Source: Amorphus coralli DSM 19760 (lineage in GTDB: Bacteria; Pseudomonadota; Alphaproteobacteria; Rhizobiales; Amorphaceae). From it: a DNA stretch of 64,000 nt. The position numbers and the translations under genes were made by a program. The stretch's first letter is position 1; the number at the start of each line of letters is the position of its first letter. Below the pieces are notes generated by a model. That model was not told the DNA's origin, did no database searches, and worked only from the letters and a program-made list of their open reading frames with translations. This document shows positions 18,897 to 28,300 of the stretch, piece by piece. The stretch is from contig NZ_KB894570.1 in the NCBI RefSeq assembly GCF_000374525.1, positions 124,001-188,000 on the forward strand. The letters run 5' to 3'.

Positions 18897-18921
18897 CCGC
18901 GAGAGAGCCAAGGACGAAGCG

Positions 18922-19548
18922 ATGTTTACCGGGATTGTCACCGATGTGGGTCGGGTCGTCAGCGTGGAACCTGCGGAGGCCGGTGTCCGCGCGGTGATCG
19001 AGAGCGCCTATCCCGCCGAAGGAATCGCCATCGGGGCGTCCATTGCGTGCTCGGGTGTCTGCCTCACGGTGGTCGAGCGTCATCCGACGGACGCCGGCGG
19101 TTCGCGCTTTGCCGTGGACATCTCGCCGGAAACCCTCGACCGCTCAAGCCTCGGCCGCTGGCAGTCCGGCACCCGGATCAACCTGGAACGTTCGCTCACG
19201 CTGGGCGACGAACTTGGCGGTCACATCGTCACCGGTCACATCGATGGCGTGGCGAGCCTTCTTGAGCGCACCGAAGAGGGCGATATGGCGCGATTTTCCT
19301 TCGCGGCGCCGCCGGCTCTGTCGCGCTTCATCGCGGAGAAGGGGTCCGTGGCGCTCGACGGAACCTCGCTGACGGTGAACACCGTCGCCGGTGATGTTTT
19401 CACCGTCATGCTGATTCCCCACACGCTGCTGGTCACCACCTGGGACGACGCCAGGGAAGGGGACGCGGTCAATCTCGAGGTCGACATGATGGCGCGCTAC
19501 GTCGCCCGCCTGCAGGAGGCCTCGGCCGCCCCGTCGGCGCAGAGCTGA
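18922..19548 (+). CDS. ribE: Riboflavin synthase alpha subunit
   Basis: A 208-residue enzyme with the two lumazine-binding repeats: the first opens MFTGIVTDVGRV, the second begins near residue 97 with GDELGGHIVTGHIDGVA. It dismutates two molecules of 6,7-dimethyl-8-ribityllumazine to riboflavin and aminouracil, which returns to RibH. It lies 25 bp after ribD. The symbol ribE is used as in most proteobacterial annotation (ribC in E. coli). Confidence 0.96.
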   Translation: MFTGIVTDVGRVVSVEPAEAGVRAVIESAYPAEGIAIGASIACSGVCLTVVERHPTDAGGSRFAVDISPETLDRSSLGRWQSGTRINLERSLTLGDELGGHIVTGHIDGVASLLERTEEGDMARFSFAAPPALSRFIAEKGSVALDGTSLTVNTVAGDVFTVMLIPHTLLVTTWDDAREGDAVNLEVDMMARYVARLQEASAAPSAQS

Positions 19549-19687
19549 TCCGCACCCGGCGACTGGACAAAGACGGCCCCGCATGGTTCGTCTCTGCTCT
19601 CGAATTCGGATGACTTGTCGCCGCCTCCGCGGCGCGACGCTTGATCGTCGCGCGCCGGTGGGCGCATTCCAGTTTGGCTTTTGAACG

Positions 19688-20140
19688 ATGAACCAGACCG
19701 CCCCCCACGCCCTCGTCATCGAGGCGCGGTTCTACGACGATCTCGCCAATGCCCTCTATGACGGGGTGCGGCAGGTGTTCGATGCCCGCGGCGTTACGCA
19801 TGAACGCATTGCCGTGCCTGGCGTTCTCGAGATCCCGTCGGCCATGTCCATGGCACTGACGGCGGCGGAGGAAGGCAAGGCAGACTTCGACCTGATCGTG
19901 GCCATCGGCTGCGTGATCCGCGGCGAGACCAGTCACTACGACGTTGTCGCCAACGAATCGAACCGGGCCATCATGGAACTCGTGATCGAGACCGGCGTGC
20001 CCTTCGGCAACGGCATCCTGACCGTCGAGACGGCCGAGCAGGCCTGGGAGCGGGCAAGCGTGGAGCGACGCAACAAGGGTGGTTTTGCCGCCGAGGCGGC
20101 GCTGTCCATGTACGAGCTCGCCGCCCGCTTCGGAGCGTGA
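19688..20140 (+). CDS. ribH: 6,7-dimethyl-8-ribityllumazine synthase
   Basis: A 150-residue protein of the lumazine synthase family, condensing the ribitylaminouracil from RibD with dihydroxybutanone phosphate. The substrate segments are VIEARFYDDL, VPGVLEIPSAM, AIGCVIRGETSHYDVV with the catalytic His, and VPFGNGILT. A 139-bp gap separates it from ribE; I saw no FMN riboswitch there. nusB follows immediately. Confidence 0.96.
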   Translation: MNQTAPHALVIEARFYDDLANALYDGVRQVFDARGVTHERIAVPGVLEIPSAMSMALTAAEEGKADFDLIVAIGCVIRGETSHYDVVANESNRAIMELVIETGVPFGNGILTVETAEQAWERASVERRNKGGFAAEAALSMYELAARFGA

Positions 20141-20145
20141 CTGCC

Positions 20146-20661
20146 ATGACGGAAGCCGGCGAGCCGATTCCCACACCGGGCGAACGCCCTGCCAACCAGC
20201 GCGGCGTTGCGCGGCTTGCTGCCGTGCAGGCCCTGTACCAGCTCGAGATCACGAGCGCGCCCGTCAACGACGTGATCGCCGAGTTCGAGCTTTTCCGTCT
20301 CAAGCAGGACATCGAGGGCGAAAGCCTGCGTGATCTCGATTTCGCATGGTTCCGCTCGATCGTGGGCGGCGTGGTGTCCGACCAGCGCGAGATCGATCCG
20401 CGCGTCAACGCCGCACTCGCGCAAGACTGGCCGCTGAAGCGCGTCGACGCCACGCTGCGCGCCATCCTGCGCTGCGGCGTCTTCGAGCTGCTGCGGCGCG
20501 CCGACGTGCCCGCGCGCGTGGCGATCAACGAGTATGTGGAGGTTGCCAAGGCCTTCTTCGACGGCGACGAACCGCGCATCGTCAACGGTGTGCTCGACAG
20601 GATCGGCCGCGAACTGCGGGCGAAGGAGCTGCCGGGCGCACCCGGCATGCCGCGCACATGA
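20146..20661 (+). CDS. nusB: Transcription antitermination protein NusB
   Basis: A 171-residue all-helical RNA-binding protein that works with NusE (S10) at boxA in rRNA antitermination. Family blocks: RGVARLAAVQALYQLE near the N-terminus and INEYVEVAKAFFDGDEPRIVNGVLDR near the C-terminus. The ATG 6 bp after the ribH stop is chosen; a GTG overlapping the ribH stop would add three residues. The stop overlaps the thiL ATG (ATGA), so translation is coupled. Confidence 0.95.
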   Translation: MTEAGEPIPTPGERPANQRGVARLAAVQALYQLEITSAPVNDVIAEFELFRLKQDIEGESLRDLDFAWFRSIVGGVVSDQREIDPRVNAALAQDWPLKRVDATLRAILRCGVFELLRRADVPARVAINEYVEVAKAFFDGDEPRIVNGVLDRIGRELRAKELPGAPGMPRT

Positions 20662-21656
20662 CGGACGATGATCGGCCCGGCGAGTTCGAGCTGATCGAGC
20701 GCTACCTTGCGCCTCTCGCCACCGACAAGGGGGCGGCGGGGCTCAAGGACGACGCGGCCATTGTCCATCCCAACACCCGCACCGACATCGTTCTCACCAA
20801 GGACGCTCTGGCAGCAGGCGTGCACTTCTTTCTCGACGATCCGGCCGGAACGATCGCCGCCAAGGCGCTGCGTGTGAACCTCTCCGACCTGGCCGCCAAG
20901 GGTGCGGATGCCTTCGGCTACCTCATGGCCCTGGCCCTGCCGGCGGACTGGACGGAGGAGTGGCTTGCCGCCTTCGTCGAGGGGCTTGCCGCCGACCAGG
21001 CGCGTTACGGGGTGACGCTGCTTGGCGGCGACACGCTGAAGGCGTCGGGCGGGCTGACGGTCTCCATCACCGCTCTCGGCCGGCTCCCGGAAGGGGCAAT
21101 CGTGCGCCGTTCTGGGGCGCGGCCGGGCGATCGGCTTTTCGTCACCGGCACCATTGGAGACGCCGCCCTCGGGCTGGCGCTGCGGCTGGAGCCCGAGCTC
21201 GCGGACCGCTGGCGCCTGTCGGCCGAGGCGCAGGCCCATCTCGCCGATCGCTATCTTCTGCCGCAGCCGCGAACTGCTGCCGCCCGGGCAGTGCGAACCC
21301 ATGCGCACGCCGCCCTGGACGTGTCCGATGGGCTGTGCGGCGACATGAAGCGCATGGCCAAGGCGTCGGGCGTGGCCATGCGGGTCGACGCACAGCGCAT
21401 CCCGCTGTCTTCCGCCGTGGCCACCGCGGTTGCCATGGAGCCGGAGGCGCTCGGACGCGCTCTGCGTGGGGGCGACGACTACGAGATCGTGGCTGCCGTT
21501 CCGGCCGCGGATGCGGAGAGCTTCGTCGCCGAGATTCGCGACGCCGGACTGGCGGTGGAAGAGATCGGGGTGGTGGAGGAGGGGGCCGGCGTGCGCATAG
21601 ACGGCCGCGACGGTGAGCCGCTGGACCTGGGGGCGGGGGCCTTCCACCACTTCTGA
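20658..21656 (+). CDS. thiL: Thiamine-monophosphate kinase
   Basis: A 332-residue kinase that makes thiamine pyrophosphate. The PurM/HypE-like fold motifs are present: FELIERYLAPLA at the start, LKDDAAIV with the metal-binding Asp pair, ALRVNLSDLAAKGA, GVTLLGGDTLKASG, and DVSDGLCGDM in the C-terminal half. The ATG overlaps the nusB stop. No TPP riboswitch is expected or seen, since it lies inside an operon. Confidence 0.95.
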   Translation: MTDDDRPGEFELIERYLAPLATDKGAAGLKDDAAIVHPNTRTDIVLTKDALAAGVHFFLDDPAGTIAAKALRVNLSDLAAKGADAFGYLMALALPADWTEEWLAAFVEGLAADQARYGVTLLGGDTLKASGGLTVSITALGRLPEGAIVRRSGARPGDRLFVTGTIGDAALGLALRLEPELADRWRLSAEAQAHLADRYLLPQPRTAAARAVRTHAHAALDVSDGLCGDMKRMAKASGVAMRVDAQRIPLSSAVATAVAMEPEALGRALRGGDDYEIVAAVPAADAESFVAEIRDAGLAVEEIGVVEEGAGVRIDGRDGEPLDLGAGAFHHF

Positions 21657-21758
21657 CGGCTGCTCGCGCGCCGTTCTTGCTCCAGCGTGACGGTGGGCGC
21701 ATGGTGCGCCTCCGCAACAAGGTCGGGGTTCCACCCGCCGGTTCTCGGTCGAGTTCCC

Positions 21759-22976
21759 ATGTCCAATCCCGAAGCGACGCACCTGATCGACGATACGCTC
21801 GCGCGTCGCAACGCCCTGCTGCTCGCCGCCGCGCAGGCCACCGGCGGCGCGATGATGCCGATTGCGATCGCGACGGGGGGGCTGGCGGGCTTTTATCTGC
21901 TCGGGGACGACAAGTCGCTTGCCACCCTGCCGGTGACGACGCTGGTGCTGGGCACGGCATGCGGGACCGTGCCGGCGGCGCTGCTGATGCGTCGCGTCGG
22001 CCGTCGTCCCGGCTTCATGGTCGGGGCCGGGATCGGCGTGGCGGGAGGGATCGCGGCCTGCCTCGCGGTCCTGTCCGGCGTGTTCCTGTTCTTCTGCCTC
22101 GCGACCTGGCTGACAGGCTTCGCGGGCGCCTTCGTTCAGCAATACCGCTTCGCCGCCGCCGATACAGCCAGCGCGGCGTTTCGGCCGAAGGCGATCTCCT
22201 GGGTGCTCGCCGGCGGTGTGATCACCGGCGTTGTCGGACCGCAGACGGTGATCTTCACCCGGGATCTGTTCTCGCCCATCCCCTTCGCTGGCGCCTTCGC
22301 TGCCCAGGCCGTGCTCTGCCTGGTCGCGATGGTCATCCTCGCCTTCGTGTCGATCCCGAAGCCGGTGAAACCGACCCACGCCACCGGGGGCGGCCGATCG
22401 CTGCCGACCATTCTGGCCGAGCCGCGCATTGCGATCGCGGTGCTCTGTGCCGTGGTCAGCTACGCCCTGATGAGCCTGGTGATGACGGCCGCGCCGCTGG
22501 CCATGGTCCAGTGCGGCTTCTCCGAAGGCCAGGCGGCGCTCGGCATCCAGTGGCACGTGATCGCCATGTTCGCACCGAGCTTCTTCACGGGCACGCTGAT
22601 CGCCCGCTACGGCCGCGAGCGGATCACCGCGGCCGGTATGGCCCTGCTCCTTGGTGCAGGCATCGTCGCCCTCACGGGCATCACGCTCGCCCATTTCTGG
22701 ATCGCTCTGGTCCTGCTCGGCCTCGGCTGGAATTTCGGCTTTATCGGCGCGACGGCGATGCTGACCGATGCCCAGCGTCCGGAGGAACGGGCGAGGGTGC
22801 AAGCGGCAAACGACTTCATGGTCTTCGGCGTGGTTGCGGTCGCCTCGTTCTCGTCGGGCAAGATCCTGAACGCCGCGGGCTGGGAGTCGGTGAACCTGAC
22901 ACTGGTGCCCTTCGTGGTGCTCGGCTTCGTGGCATTGGCCTGGCTGACGATGACCGGCCGCCACCGCGCGGCGTAA
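21759..22976 (+). CDS. MFS transporter
   Basis: A 405-residue polytopic membrane protein with about 12 hydrophobic segments and the MFS inter-helix motif LMRRVGRRPGFMVG between helices 2 and 3, and GTLIARYGRERITAAGM as its counterpart in the second half. Substrate unknown. The chosen ATG opens MSNPEATHLIDDT ahead of the first helix; an in-frame ATG 72 bp upstream adds a non-hydrophobic, Arg-rich segment. It lies about 100 bp after thiL and may be a separate transcription unit. Confidence 0.85.
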   Translation: MSNPEATHLIDDTLARRNALLLAAAQATGGAMMPIAIATGGLAGFYLLGDDKSLATLPVTTLVLGTACGTVPAALLMRRVGRRPGFMVGAGIGVAGGIAACLAVLSGVFLFFCLATWLTGFAGAFVQQYRFAAADTASAAFRPKAISWVLAGGVITGVVGPQTVIFTRDLFSPIPFAGAFAAQAVLCLVAMVILAFVSIPKPVKPTHATGGGRSLPTILAEPRIAIAVLCAVVSYALMSLVMTAAPLAMVQCGFSEGQAALGIQWHVIAMFAPSFFTGTLIARYGRERITAAGMALLLGAGIVALTGITLAHFWIALVLLGLGWNFGFIGATAMLTDAQRPEERARVQAANDFMVFGVVAVASFSSGKILNAAGWESVNLTLVPFVVLGFVALAWLTMTGRHRAA

Positions 22977-22999
22977 CCTCCCGCACGCGATCCCGTTTT

Positions 23000-23020
23000 G
23001 ACCACCGAACGGTTGTGGTC
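23000..23020. repeat. Inverted repeat upstream of hppA
   Basis: GACCAC and GTGGTC form a perfect 6-bp stem around a 9-nt loop, 23 bp after the MFS stop and about 130 bp before hppA, immediately followed by TTGACG. It could be a weak terminator or an operator at an hppA promoter; neither is demonstrated. Confidence 0.3.
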
Positions 23021-23151
23021 TTGACGCCTTTCACCTCCACCGTCACCAATATTCCCGTTCCTGCCGCCGTTCCGGCGAAGCAAAGCAAGAAAAGCAGGGC
23101 ATTCACGCGCACCGCCCCCCGGGCGGTCTGCGCCTCGGGAGGAGGATGAGA

Positions 23152-25281
23152 ATGGTTGGTGTTCTGATCGTAATTCTGTGCGGGTTGCTTTCGGTGCTCT
23201 ACGGCATCTGGGCGATCCGCTCGGTGATGTCGGCCGATGCCGGCAGCCAGCGGATGCAGGAAATAGCCGGAGCCATCCAGGAAGGCGCACAGGCCTACCT
23301 GACACGCCAGTACACCACCATCGCCATTGTCGGCGTCGTGATCTTCATCATCGTTGCTTTGCTGCTCGGGGTGACCGTCGCCATCGGCTTTGCCATTGGA
23401 GCGATCCTGTCCGCCTTTGCGGGCTTCATCGGCATGCTGGTCTCCGTCCGGGCCAACGTACGCGTGGCTCAGGCTTCCAGCCGCAGCCTCGCCGCCGGCC
23501 TCGACATTGCCTTCAAGTCGGGGGCTGTTACCGGCATGCTGGTGGCCGGCCTCGCGCTCCTGGGCGTCGCGGGCTACTACCTGATCCTCACCGCCGGCAT
23601 GGGCTACTCGGTTGGCGACCGGTTGGTGATCGATGCGCTCGTTGCGCTCGGCTTCGGCGCTTCGCTGATCTCCATCTTTGCCCGTCTGGGCGGCGGCATC
23701 TTCACCAAGGGCGCCGATGTCGGCGGCGATCTCGTCGGCAAGGTTGAGGCCGGCATCCCGGAGGACGATCCGCGCAACCCGGCTACCATCGCCGACAATG
23801 TCGGCGACAATGTCGGCGACTGCGCCGGCATGGCCGCCGACCTGTTCGAGACCTATGCGGTGACCGTTGTCGCGACGATGGTGCTCGCGGCGATTTTCTT
23901 CGCCGGTACCGACACGGTGGGCGCTGCGGCTCTCTATCCGCTCGCCATTGGTGGCGCCTGCGTGGTGACCTCCATCATCGGCACCTTCTTCGTGAAGCTC
24001 GGTGCCAAGCAATCCATCATGGGGGCGCTCTATCGCGGCTTCATCACGACGGCGGTTCTGTCCCTGATCGTGCTTCTGCCGGTGACCTGGTTGGTCTTCG
24101 GTAGCCTGACGACCGAACTGACCACCGCCGGTGGCCTCGCCTACACGCCGCTCGCGCTCTACTTCTGCGGCATCGCCGGCCTCGCCGTGACCGGCCTGAT
24201 CGTCTGGATCACGGAGTACTACACCGGCACCGGCTTCCGTCCGGTCCGCTCCATTGCGGCCGCCTCGCAGACGGGCCACGGCACCAACGTGATCCAGGGG
24301 CTGGCGATCTCGCTGGAGGCGACCGCGCTTCCGGCCATCGTCATCATTGCCGGCATCATCGTGACCAACGCGCTTGCGGGCCTGTTCGGCATCGCCATCG
24401 CGGTGACAACGATGCTGGCGCTTGCCGGCATGGTCGTGGCACTGGATGCGTTCGGGCCGGTAACCGACAACGCCGGCGGCATTGCCGAGATGGCCGACCT
24501 CCCGGCGGAAGTGCGCGAAACCACCGACGCGCTTGATGCCGTCGGCAACACCACCAAGGCCGTCACCAAAGGCTACGCTATCGGCTCCGCCGGTCTCGGC
24601 GCCCTGGTCCTGTTCGCTGCATACAACCAGGACCTCCAGTACTTCATCGCCAACTCCGAGGAGTATCCGTACTTCCAGGACATCGCGGCCGGCTCGCTCG
24701 ATTTCTCGCTGGTCAACCCGTACGTGGTGGTTGGGCTGTTTTTCGGCGGGCTGCTGCCGTTCCTGTTCGGCGGTATCGCCATGACGGCGGTCGGCCGTGC
24801 GGCCAGTGCCGTGGTGCAGGAGGTCCGCCGGCAGTTCAAGGAAAACCCCGGGATCATGGAAGGGACGGTGCGTCCGGACTACGGCCGCGCGGTGGACATG
24901 CTGACCCGGGCGGCGATCAAGGAAATGATCATCCCGTCGCTGCTGCCTGTCCTCTCGCCGATCGTCGTCTACTTCGTGGTCTTCGCCATCGCCGGAAAGG
25001 CCCATGCCTTCGCCGCGGTGGGCGCCATGCTGCTCGGCGTGATCGTCACCGGTCTCTTCGTGGCGATCTCCATGACGGCCGGCGGCGGCGCCTGGGACAA
25101 TGCGAAGAAGTACATCGAGGACGGCAACTACGGTGGCAAGGGCTCCGAGGCGCACAAGGCCGCGGTCACCGGTGATACCGTCGGCGATCCCTACAAGGAT
25201 ACGGCCGGACCGGCAGTGAACCCGATGATCAAGATCACCAACATCGTGGCCTTGCTGCTCCTGGCGGTACTGGCCCACTGA
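23152..25281 (+). CDS. hppA: Membrane-bound H+-translocating pyrophosphatase, K+-independent type
   Basis: A 709-residue protein of about 16 membrane helices that couples pyrophosphate hydrolysis to proton export. The catalytic acidic motifs are [18 protein letters not shown] and the later [13 protein letters not shown] and [12 protein letters not shown]. The ion-type position reads GNTTKAV: Lys 469 there (Ala in the K+-dependent class) marks the K+-independent type. The second ATG (23152) is preferred over 23146, since GGAGG at 23141-23145 lies 6 nt from it. A strong terminator follows 25 bp after the stop. Confidence 0.96.
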   Translation: MVGVLIVILCGLLSVLYGIWAIRSVMSADAGSQRMQEIAGAIQEGAQAYLTRQYTTIAIVGVVIFIIVALLLGVTVAIGFAIGAILSAFAGFIGMLVSVRANVRVAQASSRSLAAGLDIAFKSGAVTGMLVAGLALLGVAGYYLILTAGMGYSVGDRLVIDALVALGFGASLISIFARLGGGIFTKGADVGGDLVGKVEAGIPEDDPRNPATIADNVGDNVGDCAGMAADLFETYAVTVVATMVLAAIFFAGTDTVGAAALYPLAIGGACVVTSIIGTFFVKLGAKQSIMGALYRGFITTAVLSLIVLLPVTWLVFGSLTTELTTAGGLAYTPLALYFCGIAGLAVTGLIVWITEYYTGTGFRPVRSIAAASQTGHGTNVIQGLAISLEATALPAIVIIAGIIVTNALAGLFGIAIAVTTMLALAGMVVALDAFGPVTDNAGGIAEMADLPAEVRETTDALDAVGNTTKAVTKGYAIGSAGLGALVLFAAYNQDLQYFIANSEEYPYFQDIAAGSLDFSLVNPYVVVGLFFGGLLPFLFGGIAMTAVGRAASAVVQEVRRQFKENPGIMEGTVRPDYGRAVDMLTRAAIKEMIIPSLLPVLSPIVVYFVVFAIAGKAHAFAAVGAMLLGVIVTGLFVAISMTAGGGAWDNAKKYIEDGNYGGKGSEAHKAAVTGDTVGDPYKDTAGPAVNPMIKITNIVALLLLAVLAH

Positions 25282-25306
25282 TCAGGGCGCCTGCCCGCAC
25301 ACCAAA

Positions 25307-25342
25307 ACGCCCGCGACCGCATCGGCCGCGGGCGTCTTTGTT
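25307..25342 (+). terminator. Rho-independent terminator of hppA, probably bidirectional
   Basis: ACGCCCGCG pairs with CGCGGGCGT (9 bp, 11-nt loop), followed by CTTTGTTT on the plus strand and by TTTT (AAAA at 25304-25307) on the minus strand, where it would also end the bamE transcript. It sits exactly between the two convergent genes. Confidence 0.8.
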
Positions 25343-25356
25343 TCGCATTGGCTGCG

Positions 25357-25791
25357 TCAAAGGGTCGGACGCAGCACGCCCTTGAGAACCTGCGACACAA
25401 ACCCGAGATCTTCACCCGTGGTCGGCGTCTTGCGGGCGATGTAGTCGAAGACCTTGCCGTCCTTCAGGCCGTATTCGGCGATCTCCTGCACCCGGCCGTC
25501 GGAATCGAAGTAGACCGCGAGGATGCGGCGATCGACGGTGCGGGGATTGAGGAAGCGGACCGGTTGCAACTCGGTCTGCGAGATGTAGTAAAACACCTCA
25601 TTGTTGGTCACGCCCTTGGTGGATGGAGTGCCGAGAGCCAGTTCGACCTGTTCGCGGCTGGCGCCGACAGGCGCCTGGGCCAGCTGCTCCTGGGTGATCT
25701 TCTGTCCGTGGACGAAGGTTTCCGACGTGCCGCAGGCGGACAGGCCCACGACGAGGAGAAGCGCCGCGAGGCTGGCCCGGGTGAGGGGCAT
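25357..25791 (-). CDS. bamE: Outer-membrane assembly lipoprotein BamE (SmpA/OmlA family)
   Basis: About 144 residues: a signal peptide with lipobox (LLLVVGLSAC) and a SmpA/OmlA domain (TQEQLAQAPVGASREQVELALGTPS, then NNEVFYYISQ and LAVYFDSDGRV). BamE is a lipoprotein of the Bam complex that inserts beta-barrel proteins in the outer membrane. The start is uncertain: this ATG gives a compact signal peptide, but its only SD-like GAAGG is too close; in-frame ATGs at 25857 and 25899 would add a basic N-terminal extension. It diverges from the bc1 chaperone gene. Confidence 0.86.
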   Translation of the reverse strand: MPLTRASLAALLLVVGLSACGTSETFVHGQKITQEQLAQAPVGASREQVELALGTPSTKGVTNNEVFYYISQTELQPVRFLNPRTVDRRILAVYFDSDGRVQEIAEYGLKDGKVFDYIARKTPTTGEDLGFVSQVLKGVLRPTL

Positions 25792-25897
25792 CGCCTTCGG
25801 CGCGAAACGATCGGCCCCTGAGCGGGCTTTGGATGTGGTGCGCAAGATCGGGTCCATTCGGGTCCGGGCAGCGTCCGTAGCGGCACGTGAACGAAGC

Positions 25898-26449
25898 ATG
25901 GTTTTCGGTTTATTCAATCGTCACAAGGGTGTTGAGGTCGACGGTCTGTACCGGTCGATCGTGGCACAGGCGCGGCATCCGGTCTTTTATCGCGACTGGT
26001 CGGTCGCCGATACCGTCGATGGCCGTTTCGAGATGCTTGTTCTTCATCTCGTGCTAAGCGTCGAGCGTCTGCGGGGCGAAAACCGGGCGATTTCCCCAGC
26101 GGGACAGGCCGTTTTCGATCTCTTCCTGAAGGATATGGATCGCTCCCTGCGCGAGATGGGCGTGGGCGATCTGTCCGTCGGCAAACGCATGAAAAAGCTC
26201 GGCAAGCAGGTCTACGGCCGATTCGATGCCTTCGGCCCCGCGCTTGCCGCCGGCGACAGGCAGACCCTGGCAGAGGCCATTGACCGCAATGTCTTCGCCG
26301 GTGATCCCAAGCCCGACGATGCGAACCGTCTTGCCGGCTATGCGTTGACGGCGGCGGAGCAATTGGCATCGCAGTCGACTTCCGATATCGAGTCGGGACG
26401 GGTCAACTGGCCCGAACCGGACCAAACAGAACGAGGCATCGACGGATGA
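25898..26449 (+). CDS. Ubiquinol-cytochrome c chaperone (Cbp3-like) family protein
   Basis: A 183-residue protein matching the ubiquinol-cyt-c chaperone domain: GLYRSIVAQARHPVFYRDW, then VDGRFEMLVLHLVLSVERL, and LFLKDMDRSLREMGVGDLSVGK split over the helical core. Homologues (yeast Cbp3) assist cytochrome b assembly in complex III, so a role in bc1 assembly at the cytoplasmic membrane is inferred. The stop overlaps the start of the DUF177 gene by four bases (ATGA). Confidence 0.85.
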   Translation: MVFGLFNRHKGVEVDGLYRSIVAQARHPVFYRDWSVADTVDGRFEMLVLHLVLSVERLRGENRAISPAGQAVFDLFLKDMDRSLREMGVGDLSVGKRMKKLGKQVYGRFDAFGPALAAGDRQTLAEAIDRNVFAGDPKPDDANRLAGYALTAAEQLASQSTSDIESGRVNWPEPDQTERGIDG

Positions 26450-26985
26450 CGGGGACCTTTCCGCTCAGCCATCCGATTTCCGTGGACGACGTGTCGCCGA
26501 GCGGCGAGACGATCACGTTCCGGGCAGGGGAAGGCGAACTCGCCGCGCTTGCCGAGGCGTTCGACGTGGCGGAGCTGACGTCGCTGGAAGCGGCGCTGAC
26601 GGTGAAGCCATGGCGTCGCGACGGCCTGTCCGTGGCCGGGACGGTGACGGCGACCGTCACCCAGCCGTGTGTCGTGACGCTGGCGCCGGTGGCCCAGACC
26701 GTGTCGGAGGACATCGATCTCCGGTTCCAGCCGGCCTCCCGCATGCGCCGTCAGGACGACGAAATTTCCGTCGATCCGGATGCTCCCGATCCGCCGGAAG
26801 TCTTCGATGGCGACTCGCTCGACCTCGGCGCCATCGCCGCGGAACATGTCGCGCTTGGTATCGACCTTTATCCGCGTGCCCCTGGTGCCCGCTTCGAACC
26901 CGTGGTCGAAGACGAGGAGGAAGAGGACGAGGAGCCGTCGCCCTTCGCGGTTCTGGAACGTCTCAAGCGCGGCGAAACCGAATGA
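26446..26985 (+). CDS. YceD/DUF177-family protein
   Basis: A 179-residue protein with the DUF177 pattern: a central beta-rich part with TVTATVTQPCVVTLAPVAQ (conserved Cys) and an acidic C-terminal segment AAEHVALGIDLYPRAPGA. Homologues in other bacteria (YceD) are linked to 23S rRNA/large-subunit biogenesis and usually sit next to rpmF and plsX. Here plsX follows after 217 bp and rpmF is absent, as is usual in this group. A run of Glu/Asp lies near residue 150. Confidence 0.85.
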   Translation: MTGTFPLSHPISVDDVSPSGETITFRAGEGELAALAEAFDVAELTSLEAALTVKPWRRDGLSVAGTVTATVTQPCVVTLAPVAQTVSEDIDLRFQPASRMRRQDDEISVDPDAPDPPEVFDGDSLDLGAIAAEHVALGIDLYPRAPGARFEPVVEDEEEEDEEPSPFAVLERLKRGETE

Positions 26986-27202
26986 TGCGGCCTGTCATCG
27001 GGCCGGAGAATGTGGTTGTACGGAAAGACGAAACGGGTATTGTCCTGCGGCCGCTCGGCACGCCCTTTTCGTCGGGCCTTCAGGTCCGGCAAGCCAGAAG
27101 CGAGGAGCGCGGTTATGCGCGCGACCACCACCGGCAGGAGTTCGGCGATCGGTTCGGCCCCGTGCCTGTCCCAGGCTCCGCTGACAGCAGTTGGCGCCGC
27201 GC

Positions 27203-28300
27203 ATGAACACAGACCCTAGGTCCAACAAGCAAATGGCGAAAAGCGTCACGCTCTCGATCGATGCCATGGGCGGAGACGGTGGGCCCGAGGTAATCCTTCC
27301 CGGCGCAAGCATCGCTCTCCAGCGGTGCCCTGACATCAGGTATCAGATCTTCGGAAAGCTCGAGGAAGTCGAACCGATCCTCGACACGCTGCCGGAGTTG
27401 AAGGCGGTCAGCGGCGTCCATCACTGCGAGATCGCGGTGTCCATGGATGACAAGCCGAGCCAGGCGCTGCGCCAGGGCCGCTGGAAGTCTTCCATGTGGA
27501 AGGCGCTTGAATGCGCCAAGGACGGCGACGCCGGCGCGGTCGTTTCGGCGGGCAACACCGGCGCGCTGATGGCGATGGCCAAGTTCTGCCTGCGTCCGAT
27601 GCCCGATATCGAACGACCGGCCATTGCCGCCATCTGGCCGACCATGCGCGGTGAATCCATCGTGCTGGACGTCGGCGCGACCATCGGCGCGGACGCCCAG
27701 CAGTTGATCGACTACGCCATCCTCGGCGGCGCCATGGCCCGAGCCGTTTTCGGCATCGAACGGCCGAGCGTCGGCCTCCTCAATGTCGGCGTCGAGGAGG
27801 TGAAGGGGCTGGAGGAGATCAAGACCGCCGGCCGCATGCTGCGTGAGCACGACCTCGCGTCCATCGACTATTTCGGCTTCGTCGAAGGCGACGACCTGGG
27901 CAAGGGCACGGTCGACGTTGTCGTCACCGAGGGCTTTTCCGGCAACATTGCGCTGAAGACCGCCGAGGGCACCGCCCGGCAGATTTCGCAGTATCTGCGC
28001 TCGGCCATGAGCCGCACCATCCAGGCGCAGCTCGGCTATCTCCTGGCCCGGCCGGCCTTCGACCGGCTGAGGGAGAAGATGGACCCGCGCAAGGTGAACG
28101 GCGGGGTGTTCCTGGGCCTCAACGGGCTCGTCATAAAGAGCCACGGCGGCACTGACGCGGAAGGCTTCGCGGCGGCCGTCGAACTGGCCTACGACATGGT
28201 TCGAAACGACCTGATGAACCGTATTTCCACGGATCTGGAGGCCTATCATGCCTCCGGCGCGGCCGTCCTCGCCGACCGCGGAAAGGAGACCGCGAAGTGA
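27203..28300 (+). CDS. plsX: Phosphate acyltransferase PlsX
   Basis: A peripheral membrane enzyme that converts acyl-ACP to acyl-phosphate for phospholipid synthesis. Family blocks: [55 protein letters not shown] and [12 protein letters not shown] start at ATG 27203 (365 residues); ATG 27233, which directly precedes the conserved core ([14 protein letters not shown]), is equally possible, and neither has a strong ribosome site. The stop overlaps the fabH GTG (GTGA). Confidence 0.93.
   Translation: MNTDPRSNKQMAKSVTLSIDAMGGDGGPEVILPGASIALQRCPDIRYQIFGKLEEVEPILDTLPELKAVSGVHHCEIAVSMDDKPSQALRQGRWKSSMWKALECAKDGDAGAVVSAGNTGALMAMAKFCLRPMPDIERPAIAAIWPTMRGESIVLDVGATIGADAQQLIDYAILGGAMARAVFGIERPSVGLLNVGVEEVKGLEEIKTAGRMLREHDLASIDYFGFVEGDDLGKGTVDVVVTEGFSGNIALKTAEGTARQISQYLRSAMSRTIQAQLGYLLARPAFDRLREKMDPRKVNGGVFLGLNGLVIKSHGGTDAEGFAAAVELAYDMVRNDLMNRISTDLEAYHASGAAVLADRGKETAK

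Noticed and set aside
15861-18941. A 1026-codon minus-strand frame
   Set aside because: It runs antisense to glyA, nrdR and ribD, all of which are certain genes, and its composition is that of a mirrored frame.
19549-19687. FMN riboswitch before ribH
   Set aside because: The 139-bp gap lacks the conserved AGGGT/ACCGGCGG-type core and the paired GGAT segments.
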